A stretch of DNA of 64,000 nt from Acanthococcus lagerstroemiae. Its lineage: Eukaryota; Arthropoda; Insecta; Hemiptera; Eriococcidae. The stretch is taken from contig CM063112.1 of NCBI GenBank assembly GCA_031841125.1, positions 62,611,722 through 62,675,721 of the forward strand, in the 5' to 3' direction. A model generated the notes under the pieces. It was not told where the DNA came from. It worked only from the letters and a program-made list of their open reading frames with translations, and did no database searches. The translations under genes and the position numbers were made by a program. Below, in pieces: positions 47,401 to 58,430 of this stretch (the stretch's first letter is position 1; the number at the start of each line of letters is the position of its first letter).

Positions 47401-50400
47401 TTAGTACTATAATGGTTCGATACTTACTAATTATGTGCTCTCATTTTCTGTTTCAGGAGAAATTTCATCACGCGGGTAGGAATTGGTGAAGCTTCTGCTA
47501 AGAAGAATTAAATTGTAAACATAGCAATTTTCGCAGATTGTTGTTTTCAGACTGGCTAACTCTGTTTGGATTCACGATGTCAACGGTGTGTGGTAAACAT
47601 TCACCCAGAACTGAATGAATGCAACTATTCCGGAATACAAACACGAATTCAGGGAACTCACACGTACTAATGTAAAATTGCCACGGCGAGGAAATAAAAT
47701 ATTGATGACTAATCTTTCAAATTTCTTTCATATCACATGGTGTACTTTTCATCACTGTTTCAAGTAGTACCTCAGTACCCTCCAAAGAGAGTTGCGTACC
47801 ATTTTCTCACAGGAAATGCCTAATTCACATTCATCCCGAGAAAAAAGAAAGAAAAAAAAAAACAGTGAACAGCCACGGCGAAAGACATTTTAGCGTATTC
47901 AGCTGGTTTGGTGGCAGTTGGTGGAGAGGGTACGTGTAATAATTCTGAGAATAGATGGAGGGGACCCTATACTTTACAACATCGGAGATAATAACTATCG
48001 GAAATAGTTGCGTAATGAGTAGTATATTGTAGAGAGTGACCATGATTTGCCATTTTCGTAGGAATTATTCAAATCTCCTTTAAAATTGGAAATATTGACA
48101 AGAATTCAAAAATCGGACAGGGTATCAAATAAATGTTTCTCGAATTATCGATTTCGAAAATCGTAGCAAATTTTGGAATCGAATCCGATTATACCTTTAC
48201 GAATTCATAATTTTAACTTTTTCAAATAACAACATTTACTTACCTGACTTGGAAAATCGAGCAAAATAAACTTACAAGAATAGTTGTTTTTTGGGGTCCC
48301 TGATTTTAAAAATCCAATCAGATTTCTGATGTGATTTCGATTTGAACTCCAATTATTGAAGTCTACTTCCTCACTTGAACTAATTAACTCAACTTGAGAA
48401 AATTAAGCAAAATATTGGAATTTGGTATCGTTTTTTGATTTTGAGAATACAATCACGAAAAAACGAATGGACTGTCGAATTAGAGGTCCTTTTAGTCGTT
48501 ATTCACGCATTTCTGATGACAATAGCGTCGAAAGATATTTTAAAGTTTGTACGAAAATTTTAGTTGGCAAGCGGAAGTACTTCAGATATTTTTGTGAAGA
48601 ATTCAGAAATCGACTAAAGAGGGATTTGATCATTTTTTGGGTGGGAGAAGCACAAATCGATGGCTAGGTTTAAATACCTCGTAAGTCCAAAATTGTAAAT
48701 TTTTCAGGAGAGCAAAAAAACGTTTTAAAAATTCAGATCTTGTTGCTTGCATTTTTAGAGTTCATTATTATATTGTATAGGTCTTAATGGTATGGTATAA
48801 TGATATTTTATGCGTTGGTTACTTATAAGTAGTTAGTTAAAGCGCTTTGAAACGACATACTAGGTTTTTAAACTTATAATATGGTGGAATTCTTGTACTT
48901 AGGAGGTTTTTAATGGTAAAATTAAAACGACATACGAGGTTTTTAAATTTATAATTGGTGGAATTCTTGTACTTACGAGGTTTTTAATGGTAATTAAAAC
49001 GACATACGAGGTTTTCAAATTGCAATTTTGTTCAGTAGAACATAGAAACCTCGTATGTCGGACTTACGTGCATTTTAATCTTTGATTTTTCGTGTGTCGA
49101 CTTACGTGGTTTATAATTACGCCGTTTGGAGCGCTAGGATGCGTTTCCGACTTACGAGGTTTTTAAATTCGGATTCCTCGATTTTTTTTTCTAAAGAAAC
49201 CACTTAAGTCGCATTTTTGATAAAACCTGTACTTACGAGGTATTTAAACCCAGCCATCGAAATAATACTTGTGTAACCCTACCCCACTATTTTTCTTGGA
49301 GGTAAAAAATACAATGTACTCCTGAACTCCCCTCTCCACCTCCCCCCGTTCTGACACCACTGACTGGTAAGCATTCTGGTCCAGCACCGGCCTAGAATAG
49401 GACTTTAAATTCCAAATTTCATGTGAACAGCGTGAGTTATTCCTTATTACATGTATATTATTAATTTATTTTTTATTTTTAATTGCGATGTTTAAAGTAC
49501 TTGTTACTGTAATTTAGATGGAAAGCTCATCATGTCAAGCGAATAATAGAACAGAAATTCACGTGAAAGTTTAGCCACCTACAAAATCAGAAATTTTAAT
49601 TTCTCGTGCTAAACTTTAGGCCGAACCAGAAGTTGCGAATCAGCGACCCAATAAGTTTTTTCTTTCGGTGCCTTGTACAATTCCTTCAAGTCGCGACAGT
49701 CCAGCTGTCTTTTAGGAGTGAAACTTTGACTTTTCAATAAAATTGGGAACAAATCGAAAATCAAATGGGATACGCGGAAAGAGCGGTCTCTGAAATATCC
49801 TAATTCTATTTTTGCTATATGAAGGTTGAAATGCAAGTAGGAATCGAATTCGAAATGTGATTAGATTTTTAAAACGACAACTCGGAGACTGCCTTTATAC
49901 CTTGGGAATTTTTTTCTTTCCCCAACTAAGTCAATGTAGCCTCCTCTGGAGTATAGAAGTTCAACTTTAAGGGCTAAAATTAGGGTGGAGTTCCAATCGA
50001 AATGCGATATCCCAAAGCGGTGATCCAAAAGAAAACAAAAGCGCATTTTGATAATTATTTTGTTTCATTTAGGTACCATATCGGCTCAATTCTGTTTAAT
50101 TTGAAGGAGTCAAGTTTGGAGTGGAAAGCCCAAAGTGAGATCGTTTTTGGTTTTAATCTGCTCATAGCCTTATCTATTTCTTCAGGTAATATAGGAGAGC
50201 ATTTTCCAAGTATATTTGATGAATGTTGCCCAGTGTATGGCTTGTTAGGAATGATAGGGCTAGTTTCTGTACCATAAGCTGACGAGAAATGCGTTGCAAA
50301 TGCATCAACAATGTCTTTTGTTCTTTCCAGCTTCACTCTTCTGAAACTCTCAAATTTTGTTGGAGACATCGCTTGTCTTTTACTATTTACAAATGACCAA

Positions 50401-51659
50401 AATTGCTTAGGATCTGTAACCATATTTCTCTCTAGTCTTTCATGATACCGAGAGTTAGCAATCCGAATAAGTTTTTTACTCCTCTTTCTGAGGAATTTAA
50501 ATTGTTCCAAAAGCGCTGGGTCTCCAGTTTTTTAAATATTTTTTCCGACAACCTAGAGACAATATCTTTTGCAAACCATATAGGGTAGGTTCTTCTCATT
50601 TTTAATTTTATTTTGGGGATAGTTTGTGAAATTATTATCTTATTTTATAATTGAACTCCAGTGCAGCATCATTGCAATCTTGAGGGCTATATAATAATCT
50701 GCTCCAGTCTATGTTTGCAAACACTTTGTACAATTTTTTAAAATCAGCTCCAGCAAAGTTCAGTTTTTCATTATGTTCCTCGAAGTTATTTGTTATAGAG
50801 CCCAATCTCCTATTTATGACCAGTTCTATCTTCAGAGGTGGGTGAAAAGTATTCACTTTTGGGACTAATGAGCATCCGAAAGCTACTTCGACGCATGTAT
50901 TATTTAATACCAAATCAAGTGTTTTGCTTTACTCATTCGTAATTGGGTTATACTGTGCCAGATCAAAGTAATTCATTAGACCAGTTAACTCGGTGTGCTT
51001 TGGATTAGTGGCACCACATTCACGTACCGATGAGATGGCAAAGTTTGGCAGGTTAAAATCCCCCAACAGTAGAAATGCGCCCTGAGCTACCTCAGGGATG
51101 TCAGTGAATTGATTATATGGGATTTGGTAAGAACTACGGTTTGAATTAAGCTAGAAATATACTGCCCGTACGTGGAGTGGATTTGAGTCGAACTGCAACT
51201 TCAATTTAGCCAACACCATTTCGGGTGCATTTTGACCTAATTGCTCATTTTCCGTAAGTGCTATTTTGCTGGATTGAAAGTTTCTCATGCACTGTGATCA
51301 ATACACCACCACCTCTGCTTTGATCTCTTCCAATGTAATCCCTGTCCTGCCTGTCGTCGATGAATTCGCGAGAGACAATATTTGCAACAGGTCTCCGTTA
51401 GAACGGTTATATCATATTCATTGGCTATAGTCTCGAGATAAAAATACTCAGTCTTGGTTCGCAAGCCACGAACATTTTGATAGAATGAGATATTGTTACA
51501 AATAGTAAATAAGAAATCACCTTTCACTTTCGGTAAATGTGGCTGTTTCTCCATCCACTGGATAAGTAATTGAACATCATCTTTTATCGATTGATCTGTC
51601 GCATTGAATCTGGATAAAATATCTTGTCTTTGATCGCAAGACGTGTTGTCCCAGTACAT
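41455..51659 (-). CDS. CRAL-TRIO domain lipid-binding protein (alpha-tocopherol-transfer-protein-like), 5 exons
   Basis: Exons in transcript order: 51659-51521, 42375-42215, 42097-41848, 41750-41640, 41574-41455. Exon 1 gives the N-terminal helices (DVQLLIQWMEKQPHLPK). It joins in phase to exon 2 (DETFLANFLLQSKNSLENAK), the usual CRAL-TRIO_N segment. Exons 3-5 carry PLPKRTPEGYRILIWRP, VLIIDFEHSSAA, FVFNLHPVAEPF and LPSDFGGSLQSVAEL, the typical order of a CRAL-TRIO lipid pocket. Such proteins carry hydrophobic ligands in the cytosol. The product is about 260 residues, shorter than the usual 290-310. A minus-strand AATAAA (41421-41416) follows the stop. One problem: exon 2 ends in phase 0 while exon 3 needs phase 2, so either a different donor (about 42243) is used or a frame lesion exists. 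Intron 1 is about 9.1 kb and full of repeats. Confidence 0.75.
42898..43268. mobile_element. hAT-type MITE, CAGCCCCGTAGCCA family, copy 1
   Basis: The left end CAGCCCCGTAGCCAGAG pairs with the right end CATGGCTACGGAGCTG. Flanking octamers ATTTTGGG (42890) and ATTTTAGG (43269) match at 7 of 8. 371 bp, non-coding, within intron 1 of the CRAL-TRIO gene. Confidence 0.78.
43850..47061. repeat. 3.2-kb direct tandem duplication, unit 1
   Basis: It is nearly identical to 47062-50320, with only scattered substitutions and a few small indels over 3.2 kb. The junction at about 47062 shares a TTCATTT word with the left border. The unit contains a TIR element (45444-45973) and, at its right end, the 3' part of the LINE found complete on the far side of unit 2. 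That shows the duplication arose after the LINE insertion. Confidence 0.88.
45444..45973. mobile_element. TIR element with GACTTACGAGGTTTTTAA motif array, unit 1 copy
   Basis: The ends TCGATGGCTAGGTTTAAATA and the complement of TCGATGGCTGGGTTTAAATA continue to CCTCGTAAGT, a 30-bp inverted repeat with one mismatch. At least eight variants of ACTTACGAGGTTTTTAAA in both orientations fill the interior. No target duplication is certain and no protein is encoded. Confidence 0.7.
47062..50320. repeat. 3.2-kb direct tandem duplication, unit 2
   Basis: Second copy of 43850-47061. It is 47 bp longer overall: it has about 74 extra bp in the motif array of the TIR element and lacks about 29 bp present in unit 1 near 46510. 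At its right border (50320) it runs without interruption into the LINE, so this unit is in the ancestral position. Confidence 0.88.
48657..49260. mobile_element. TIR element with GACTTACGAGGTTTTTAA motif array, unit 2 copy
   Basis: Same ends as 45444-45973. This copy is 604 bp instead of 530 because it carries an additional array unit around 48915-48990 (ACATACGAGGTTTTTAAA plus ACTTACGAGGTTTTTAAT). Confidence 0.7.
50140..51490 (-). pseudogene. LINE relic, endonuclease and linker region (Jockey-like)
   Basis: Read on the minus strand: YQNVRGLRTK and ITVLTET open an apurinic-endonuclease-type domain. GDFNLPNF (about 51060) and LDLVLNN (about 50910) follow. The linker before the reverse transcriptase has FWSFVNSKRQ and ends near LPEEIDKAMSRLKP (about 50140). 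Stops and frame changes interrupt the endonuclease part. The reverse transcriptase is absent. It starts about 30 nt after the donor of CRAL-TRIO exon 1, in the same orientation as that gene. Confidence 0.72.
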
Positions 51660-52746
51660 ATTGACAGAAACACGAGAACGTTAAGAATGGAAAACTAACG
51701 GTTGAATAAAGTCGGTGTAAAATCCATTTCAACGATCTTGCCCACTATTTAAATGTAAGAATTATGTTTTTGCTCCATTAGTAATAAAGTGTTTCATAAC
51801 TCAGTAGATTATTTTAGTTTTATTGCTTGAGGCTCTCTGTGGGTGTTTATTAGCTATCCATGTTTAGAAGAGGTGTACGTGAAAGGTCATATATTTGGAA
51901 TGAAAGTACGTTTTCCACTTATGTAGTAGGCGTGTAGTACAAGACAAAGCACTGATGATGAGCTGACCCCCGAAAACGTTTTGCCAAATATGCGCATTAT
52001 ATGTATAAGTGAAAAAGGTACTTCCATTTCACTCGAATCAACAAATTTTTGCCGAAACCTCTTACTTGACTTCTTTAAAGTGATAAGATTTGTATTAGAA
52101 AAATTAACGGATGTACTGATACAGTTTTAGTTACAGTCCCATAAAACATTGAAACTAAATTATGCTCGAACCGAGTCAGTAAATGAACTTACGTCAGCTG
52201 TGCATACAATGTACACTATACCTACGTAATACATGAGTATCATCTGGAACGTATTTGCGGCGAATTGTATAGGCAATTTCATACACATTACAGTCGATTA
52301 TCAAGGGGGTAAAATCTGTCGCCCAGTAATGACGTCTACTTTTTTGCGGCGTTTCGCGTAGGCAACTTCTCAAGATTTCCCGTACTATCCTGCGTTTGAA
52401 GCAATACAAGAAGGCGTTGAGGAAATTCCTATGCCTCGATCTCCACGTTGTCCAAACCTTTAGTCCAGAATAGCCCTTCGCATTACCAAAAGTAGCCCGA
52501 AGAGCGAATCAATTTTTCTAGACCGATTTTTCCTGCTGATTCCGAATTTGTTTAATGATTTTCCCCACCATACTTTGTTTCATTGTAAACGGTCTTTAAA
52601 GCGGTTAAGTAAATTTGTAAATCAATTTTTCTTTAAATGAAAAATATACGTCTTTAGAACAATTTTCTGTTTACACTCCGCATTTAGATAAAGACTTTTT
52701 TTTCCACCGTTTAGTATCACTGGATAGATAAAACTTTATGGGCCTA
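51660..52746. other. Region upstream of CRAL-TRIO exon 1
   Basis: No exon was recognised. It would contain the promoter and 5' untranslated exon(s) of the CRAL-TRIO gene on the minus strand. No decisive promoter element was seen. Confidence 0.35.
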
Positions 52747-54243
52747 TAGGGCTTTCACACTTGGAGTTTGTTTAAATCAATTCTTGTCTCGTGTGGGGTG
52801 TTTGTTATAAATTTTCGATTTCAGTTGTAACGCGCAAGATTTTAGGTTGGGTCGTTGAGTTCAGTTTTAAGTTTTCCTTTCATTTTATTGCTGGACGATA
52901 ATTGTTGAGAATTATCGAAGAACTCTCCGTGGGGAGTTCGCTAAAAACCTTCTAACTAGGATTGGCCATGTTGATAAAATGTCAGTCATTTCTTTTGATC
53001 CCTGTATAGACGTTATTTTATTTGAAGATAATGATGAAGAGTTGCCTCCCATATATCACTCATTGACATTTGAGGACCTTTCTGGCAGAACGAGCTCCGC
53101 GGATCAATAACTACTAACAGAGTAAATTATTGTAGAAATTGGTTATTATGAAAAATATTCAGTGTACTTTAAGCTATTAAATTCCTGTTCTTCGCTGACA
53201 ATTAAATCAAAAAGTGAAAAGAAAAAAGTTCCTCGGAGCTCGTTTTTGCATCAGTGAGGAATAGCAGCACGAACTTTCTGATCAACCATCTGTATTCAAC
53301 GTAATTTCTCCCTTTAGTCTCTCCATTTTCGTTCAATTTTGTCGATGGCTTAAATATATACTACAGCTAACAAAATATTTCAGTATTCTTTGTTTATTTA
53401 TTAACTTGACGATTACTTTCATTTTATGTGTGTATTTATTGACTGTGAATCGAAGTATAGTCGTTGAAAACTGAAAAGTATCATCGTTCGCCCAAATTTT
53501 ATGACGGAATCTCAAGTGCATTGGTAAAGAAAGTGGGTGTATAAAAACGAAACACGACTTTTTTTAAAGAAATACGAAAGAAACAAATCACAATCAAATG
53601 ATCACAGTGAACAGTGTTCAATTTCGAGGCCCGTATTTGTAAGTACGGTATCAATTGATAACACTCAAAGTCCGACAACAGAGCAACAAACATCGCAACA
53701 CTGGACGCGAAAAGTAGAAAGAGTTCCTCGTAAAAGTACTAATGAATGGTAAGATGCGATTTGAGAATCCGAAAACCGAAATTTCGGCAAAAATGAGCAC
53801 CACCAGGCGGAGCTTGTTCTGCCAGAAAGGTCCTCACGTATAACTATTTTGTTTTAAAAACGAGTGTGTACACAAGTAACCAGTTAAAGGCTTATAAATT
53901 GCTCGAGAGTTATAATTATTTCATTAGCAGTTGGATTTGCAATATACATAAACATTTTTTATTCGACTTGCGCGATGCCATGTTACTCTTCTCTAATGTT
54001 GTATATCTTCAAGCTCAGTTTGGAATCATGTGTTGATGTTGGAAAACGAATACAAATGTATATCTGGTTCAGATGAACTTGAAAAACATTCTTTAACTCC
54101 ATCGTGAAAGAAATAATTAATGAAAATAAAAATATTTCGCTAATTATTTCCGATTTGGGATTTCAATTTACAAGCTGGTTGATAAGAAACACCCCAAGTG
54201 AGATAAGAATGGATGTAAACAAACTCGAAGTGTGAAAGCCCTA
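52747..54243. mobile_element. 1.5-kb DNA transposon with about 60-bp terminal inverted repeats
   Basis: The left end TAGGGCTTTCACACTTGGAG and the complement of the right end TAGGGCTTTCACACTTCGAG continue as matching inverted sequence for about 60 bp (through GTTTGTTTA and GGGGTGTTT-TTAT), with about ten mismatches. TA dinucleotides sit at both outer borders. A further internal inverted pair, GGACCTTTCTGGCAGAAC (53074) and its complement ending 53833, suggests a nested element. No transposase was recognised. Confidence 0.72.
52979..53110 (+). other. Short ORF inside the 1.5-kb transposon
   Basis: A 43-codon ATG ORF; the frame is also open upstream for about 25 further codons. It encodes an acidic segment (FEDNDEELPPIYHSLTFEDL) followed by SGRTSSADQ. 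Its last part lies in the internal inverted repeat. I do not recognise it. It may be a remnant of the element's own protein or a captured exon. Confidence 0.25.
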
Positions 54244-54559
54244 TTCTTTGCGTTGGTTCTGGATCTGATCTTTAAATCTGTATAAATCTTTTCTCACCCT
54301 TTTAGACTTCTTTGAATGGCCAAAAATCTCAGAATTCAAACGTTCTAAGGATGCCATGCTGTTAGATTAAATTTCCGAGCTACTTCGAGATCTGAATTCA
54401 GAATTTTGTTAAAGTCATATCTTTTTTAATTTATAAAATGGCCTTCTACTGCCGACCATTTCAAAATTCATCAAACGGGTCGCTATTTAGGTTGATATCA
54501 CATTTTGAACGATTTGAAAACAGATAAACATGAAAGGGTGTTCAGGGGCCTCGAGGTCC

Positions 54560-54975
54560 CTTAGAATCAATAACTTTGTGATTCAATCCATGATCCGAAT
54601 TATTTTTCTCTCGTGAATCCGTGATTCGAACCACATTTCTTTGATCCAAATCCGAAATTTTAGGATCATTTTCGGATCATTCGTGAGTTTTGACAGAATT
54701 ACGCCATGTTTGAGAAAAATGTTCAAAACAGCATGAGACTTCAAGTTTTTTTTCATAGATGAATCAGTGAATGATTATCACCTTGTCACTGATATTTAGT
54801 GAAATTTACTAAAAGAAAAACTAGAAATGATCCGAATTATTTTTCTGTTTTTCTGGGCTTATCTGTGATTCGTGATCTGAATCGGTTTTTTAATAAACGG
54901 ATCCATGATTCGTGATTCGAATCAGCTTTCGTTAATGATCCGTAATCTGTGATTCGAATCATTTTTTTTCAGTGA
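54560..54975. repeat. Degenerate array of GATTCGAATCA / GATCCGAATTA motifs
   Basis: About ten variants of GTGATTCGAATCA, ATGATCCGAATTATTTTTCT and GTGATCTGAATC follow each other in one orientation. The core TTCGAA is palindromic. No coding function seen. Confidence 0.55.
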
Positions 54976-55176
54976 TTTTCCCAACCTTGTTTGAGAAAGT
55001 ACAGTACTCATTTGCTCTTTCCGTTCGCTCATACCTCACCTCTTAAACCCCCTTCCATACTGATGAATTTTTCTGAAATGCTTATTTATAAGAAGAATAC
55101 TATATTTTCTTTTCTCTAAGTAAATCTACCTCTCCTGTGTTGGACATCCTGTTATGTTAATGTCATACCATAACTC

Positions 55177-55178
<2 letters not shown>

Positions 55179-55252
<74 letters not shown>

Positions 55253-55281
55253 GTCTCTGTCTCTGTCTCTTTCTCTCTCTC
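55179..55281. repeat. (CT)n microsatellite
   Basis: About 100 bp of CT dinucleotides, changing to CTGTCT at the right side. Confidence 0.95.
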
Positions 55282-55679
55282 CGCCCCCTCCCTCACTGCT
55301 ATCTTCGTCCCGTCCTGTGATGACTGTATACCTTTGTGTACAATTCTGCCATATGCGAGCCTAGTAGAACCAATATAGGACCTCTTTATTAACTAACTTC
55401 GTTCCCGTCGGTACTCTGCTCAACATAAACCGTGTCTCTCGAATGATATGAGCTTTGATGCCTCTGATGAGAGTATACACACGGTAACCCTTTCGCTGTA
55501 TATGCACTACTATAACGGCCTCCAACAGGACATAGTGTCCAGATTGTACTTACTACTTACCTATACACTATACATATTTTAGATTTTTTGGGGAAGGCAC
55601 CGTAACGTTTTCTCTTTTGACTAAAATATATTATGGTCCACGTAAAAAGCACTTGAAAATCTATGGAAGGCCTGACACA

Positions 55680-56140
55680 AATCTGACTTGGTGTTGCTGT
55701 CGATTTTGAGTCGACTTAGTAATCTACATAGAATCAAAGACGATTCAAAGTTGACAGTGAAACAGAGTAGGAACTGAGTGGGCTCTATATTCAACACACT
55801 GCATGTGGACACGAAGTTGACGACGAAGTGGAGTCGGAATAAGGTAGTAGGTGGCATGGTTATTCATTCGACTGCACTTCAACTGTAAGTCGACGGTGAA
55901 ATTAAGTAGCACGGTGTATGGTTTCAAAATCGACTGGCTGTCGACTGTAGAAATTGAGTAGCACGTATGACTTTAAATTTGACTGCATTTCAACTTGAAT
56001 TCGACGGCAAAATGGAGTCGAAGTTTGAAAATCGACTCCATTTCGACGAACTTTTGTGCAAATGTCGATTCGACGATACATTCCATTCGACTTCAGATCG
56101 ACAATACCTAACGACTCCAAGTCGACTCAAAATCAACAGT
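55680..56140. repeat. GTCGAC-rich degenerate array
   Basis: Around twenty GTCGA or TCGAC words are scattered at intervals of roughly 15-40 bp, set in phrases such as GAAATTGAGTAGCACG and AAATCGACTCCATTTCGAC. Open frames on both strands here are a by-product of the repeat. Confidence 0.6.
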
Positions 56141-56154
56141 CGATATGTTTTAAC

Positions 56155-56279
56155 GGGTTTGGTTGCTTCTCCATCCAGCTGATGAGATGTTGAACATCAA
56201 TCTTTAAGGACTCCTCAATGGCATTGAATTCGGTATGAATAGCTCGTACCTGCTTCAGTGTAGCGAAATCCCAGTTCAT
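56155..56279 (-). pseudogene. Orphan CRAL-TRIO first exon
   Basis: Starting at an ATG (56279), the minus strand encodes MNWDF, then SLKIDVQHLISWMEKQPNP, clearly homologous to exon 1 of the CRAL-TRIO gene (DVQLLIQWMEKQPHLP). At the homologous end no GT donor in phase 1 is present and the reading frame meets a stop shortly after. It is either the remnant of a duplicated gene or a disabled alternative first exon. Confidence 0.65.
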
Positions 56280-56376
56280 GGCGACGAAGGTGGCAAAACG
56301 AAAGCAGAACGCATATTCAGCGGAAAACTCGAGAAGTAATTGAGAATTACACTGGCTATAGGCTGAGGCTGGCAGG

Positions 56377-56542
56377 CAGTCCCGTAGCCAGAGTTTATGA
56401 GTGGATGGAGCTGTATGAACCTTTGGGGGGCCGAGGCCGACATTTTTTAACAAGCGAACAGAAAAGTATCTTTGCCAAAGGGGGCTCAAGATACATTTAG
56501 AGGGGACTCAGCCTCAGCCTGCCCCCCATGACTACGGACCTG
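56377..56542. mobile_element. hAT-type MITE, CAGCCCCGTAGCCA family, copy 2
   Basis: The left end CAGTCCCGTAGCCAGAG and right end ATGACTACGGACCTG belong to the family of 42898-43268, and both copies share GGCCGAGGCCGACATTTTTT and ACAAGCGAACAGAAAAGTAT-type blocks. This copy is 166 bp, with imperfect 8-bp flanks (CTGGCAGG / CCCGCAGG). Confidence 0.7.
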
Positions 56543-57260
56543 CCCGCAGGTAGCGACTCGAATACAAAAATGCGAAGTCAAGAATCTAGTTTTGAAATAG
56601 CTGCCGTCCTTCACCCTGTGTATGAACGTAAATTCCGCCTGGAGCGATGGGAAAAATCATACTCGAATAAATCATTCTTTTCGGAGTATAATAAATTACT
56701 CTTCCTCGCATGAAGAGCAAGTTCAAATTATTTTAATTGGAATAACACGATAGATGCGTAAATATGTACTTTGTTTAGTGGATACAAAGATGAAACTGAC
56801 CGGAAGGCAGTATCTTCAATGAACGTTTTTCAAGAAGGTCGAGTTAATACGAAAAATTTCCAAAATGAGAAGATTTCGGGGAATATTATGTGATTAAAAA
56901 CAGAGGTGAAACATAATTTGCAATTATACCTGAGCAGGAATTACAAATCAGTGCAGTATCTACGACTAGCACAACTTACTATATACTATGTTGAATAATG
57001 CGAATAATACGAAATTCGTAAAAGAAGAAGTATAATTATATTTAATTACAGGTTCATATTAATTTTCATGTATGCACTCGCAATGTAGTATGAATAATTA
57101 TGAATGATCCATCCAAATCGGAATGTAACATTAACGTGAAAAACATGTAGGGACAGTAGCCGGCATTCCCCCTTTCCCAACACCTGCCTGTAGAATGAGA
57201 TGCGGTGTGAAAATTCCATGTTATGTTTTATTGCGAATTTAGATCGAGATGGAATGAATA

Positions 57261-57600
57261 CGAGGGTCATTCAATAAGTAAACGGACAAGCCACGCTGGA
57301 GGGGGTAATATACACACAAAAAGGTAGGCAAGTGGTATGTTGGATTAGTACATGACTGTGTCTGCTTCACAATGAACAATTTGTCGGTAAAAACGCGTCA
57401 TCGGTTGTTTAACAGTGAGCCGCAAAGTGTGGAGCTCTCACTTAGCAAAAGCACACACTCGCAGTTGGGGAATCACTATGTGCTTCCACACCATGCTCTG
57501 TCTTTTTGTTTCGGGCTCATAATGGTAAAACCAAGTCTTGTCCGTTGTTACTAAACGTTCTAAAAAGGATTCCCCTTCTTTCCTGTACGTTTCCATAATT
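57261..57600 (-). pseudogene. mariner transposase fragment
   Basis: The left border CGAGGGTCATTCAATAAGTA is a typical mariner terminal repeat. On the minus strand from about 57555 the frame gives TDKTWFYHYEPETKRQSM, the conserved D-E-T-W/HHY-P-E motif of mariner transposase with the first catalytic Asp, then decays. Most of the gene is missing. Confidence 0.75.
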
Positions 57601-57949
57601 AGAACAAATTCTTAGCCGAGTGTAGAGTATTCCAAATGTCATGTAATATATCAATGCAAGTATCCACAAAATGCCAACACTCACATGAGTATTAAAGGGG
57701 ACAGAGGGACGTAGTGAGTTGTACAACGGTATTGTATCGTGGTGTACCATAACTACATAGCTAGAAAATCATTTCAATAGAATGACTTTTCATGGAATAG
57801 TACAAGGAAACGGCCCACAAAATCATATACGAAAATGTTCTCTCTTTTACATAGGGATATTTTATGGTATATTTAGGTATGTGGAAATTTGTTCCGCGAG
57901 TAATTTTTAAGCTTCTATTAGGACAGCGATCTTAGTGCTGAATAACGTA

Positions 57950-58430
57950 AAATACCGAACTTGGATCAACTCTATTTTGACTTTCATATCTCCTTGTCAA
58001 ATTGATGAAAATAATAATTTTTTATGTTAATGAGTATATCCGATGTAAGACGTAAATATAATATTTATAAGAAGATAAATTCGGCAATGATTTCGGAACT
58101 TATGACCATGTTTAGTGACCTTAAATTATCCGCAATTGAGACCCATATATTCCGAAAATGGACCTGTGAGTCCGCAAACTATGAAAATGTTGTAAAAAGG
58201 AAAACAGAAGCACATTTTAATCACATCTATGCCTACTCAGCAATTCCATTCACGATGAACGTACACTGTCATCTCACTACGTTCCGGTTAACAAGAGTGC
58301 CCTTTTTTACACTGTTTACACTGCCAGATTTTAGTGTTTTTCGAGGTTCTTTCATGTTTTTTTTTTTTTTCATATCACGCCACCCAGGCATGATGGAAAC
58401 CATTTTACGACTTCATTCTGTAGTACACGC
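57950..58430. repeat. Dispersed repeat, copy 2
   Basis: Homologous to 13430-13840: shares GGAACTTATGACCAT, GAGTCCGCAAACTATGAAAA, GAGGTTCTTTCA and CACCCAGGCATGATGG in order. The remaining sequence to 59068 shows nothing recognisable. Confidence 0.65.

Noticed and set aside
55154..55378. ORF with a long Leu-Ser run
   Set aside because: Translation of the (CT)n microsatellite.
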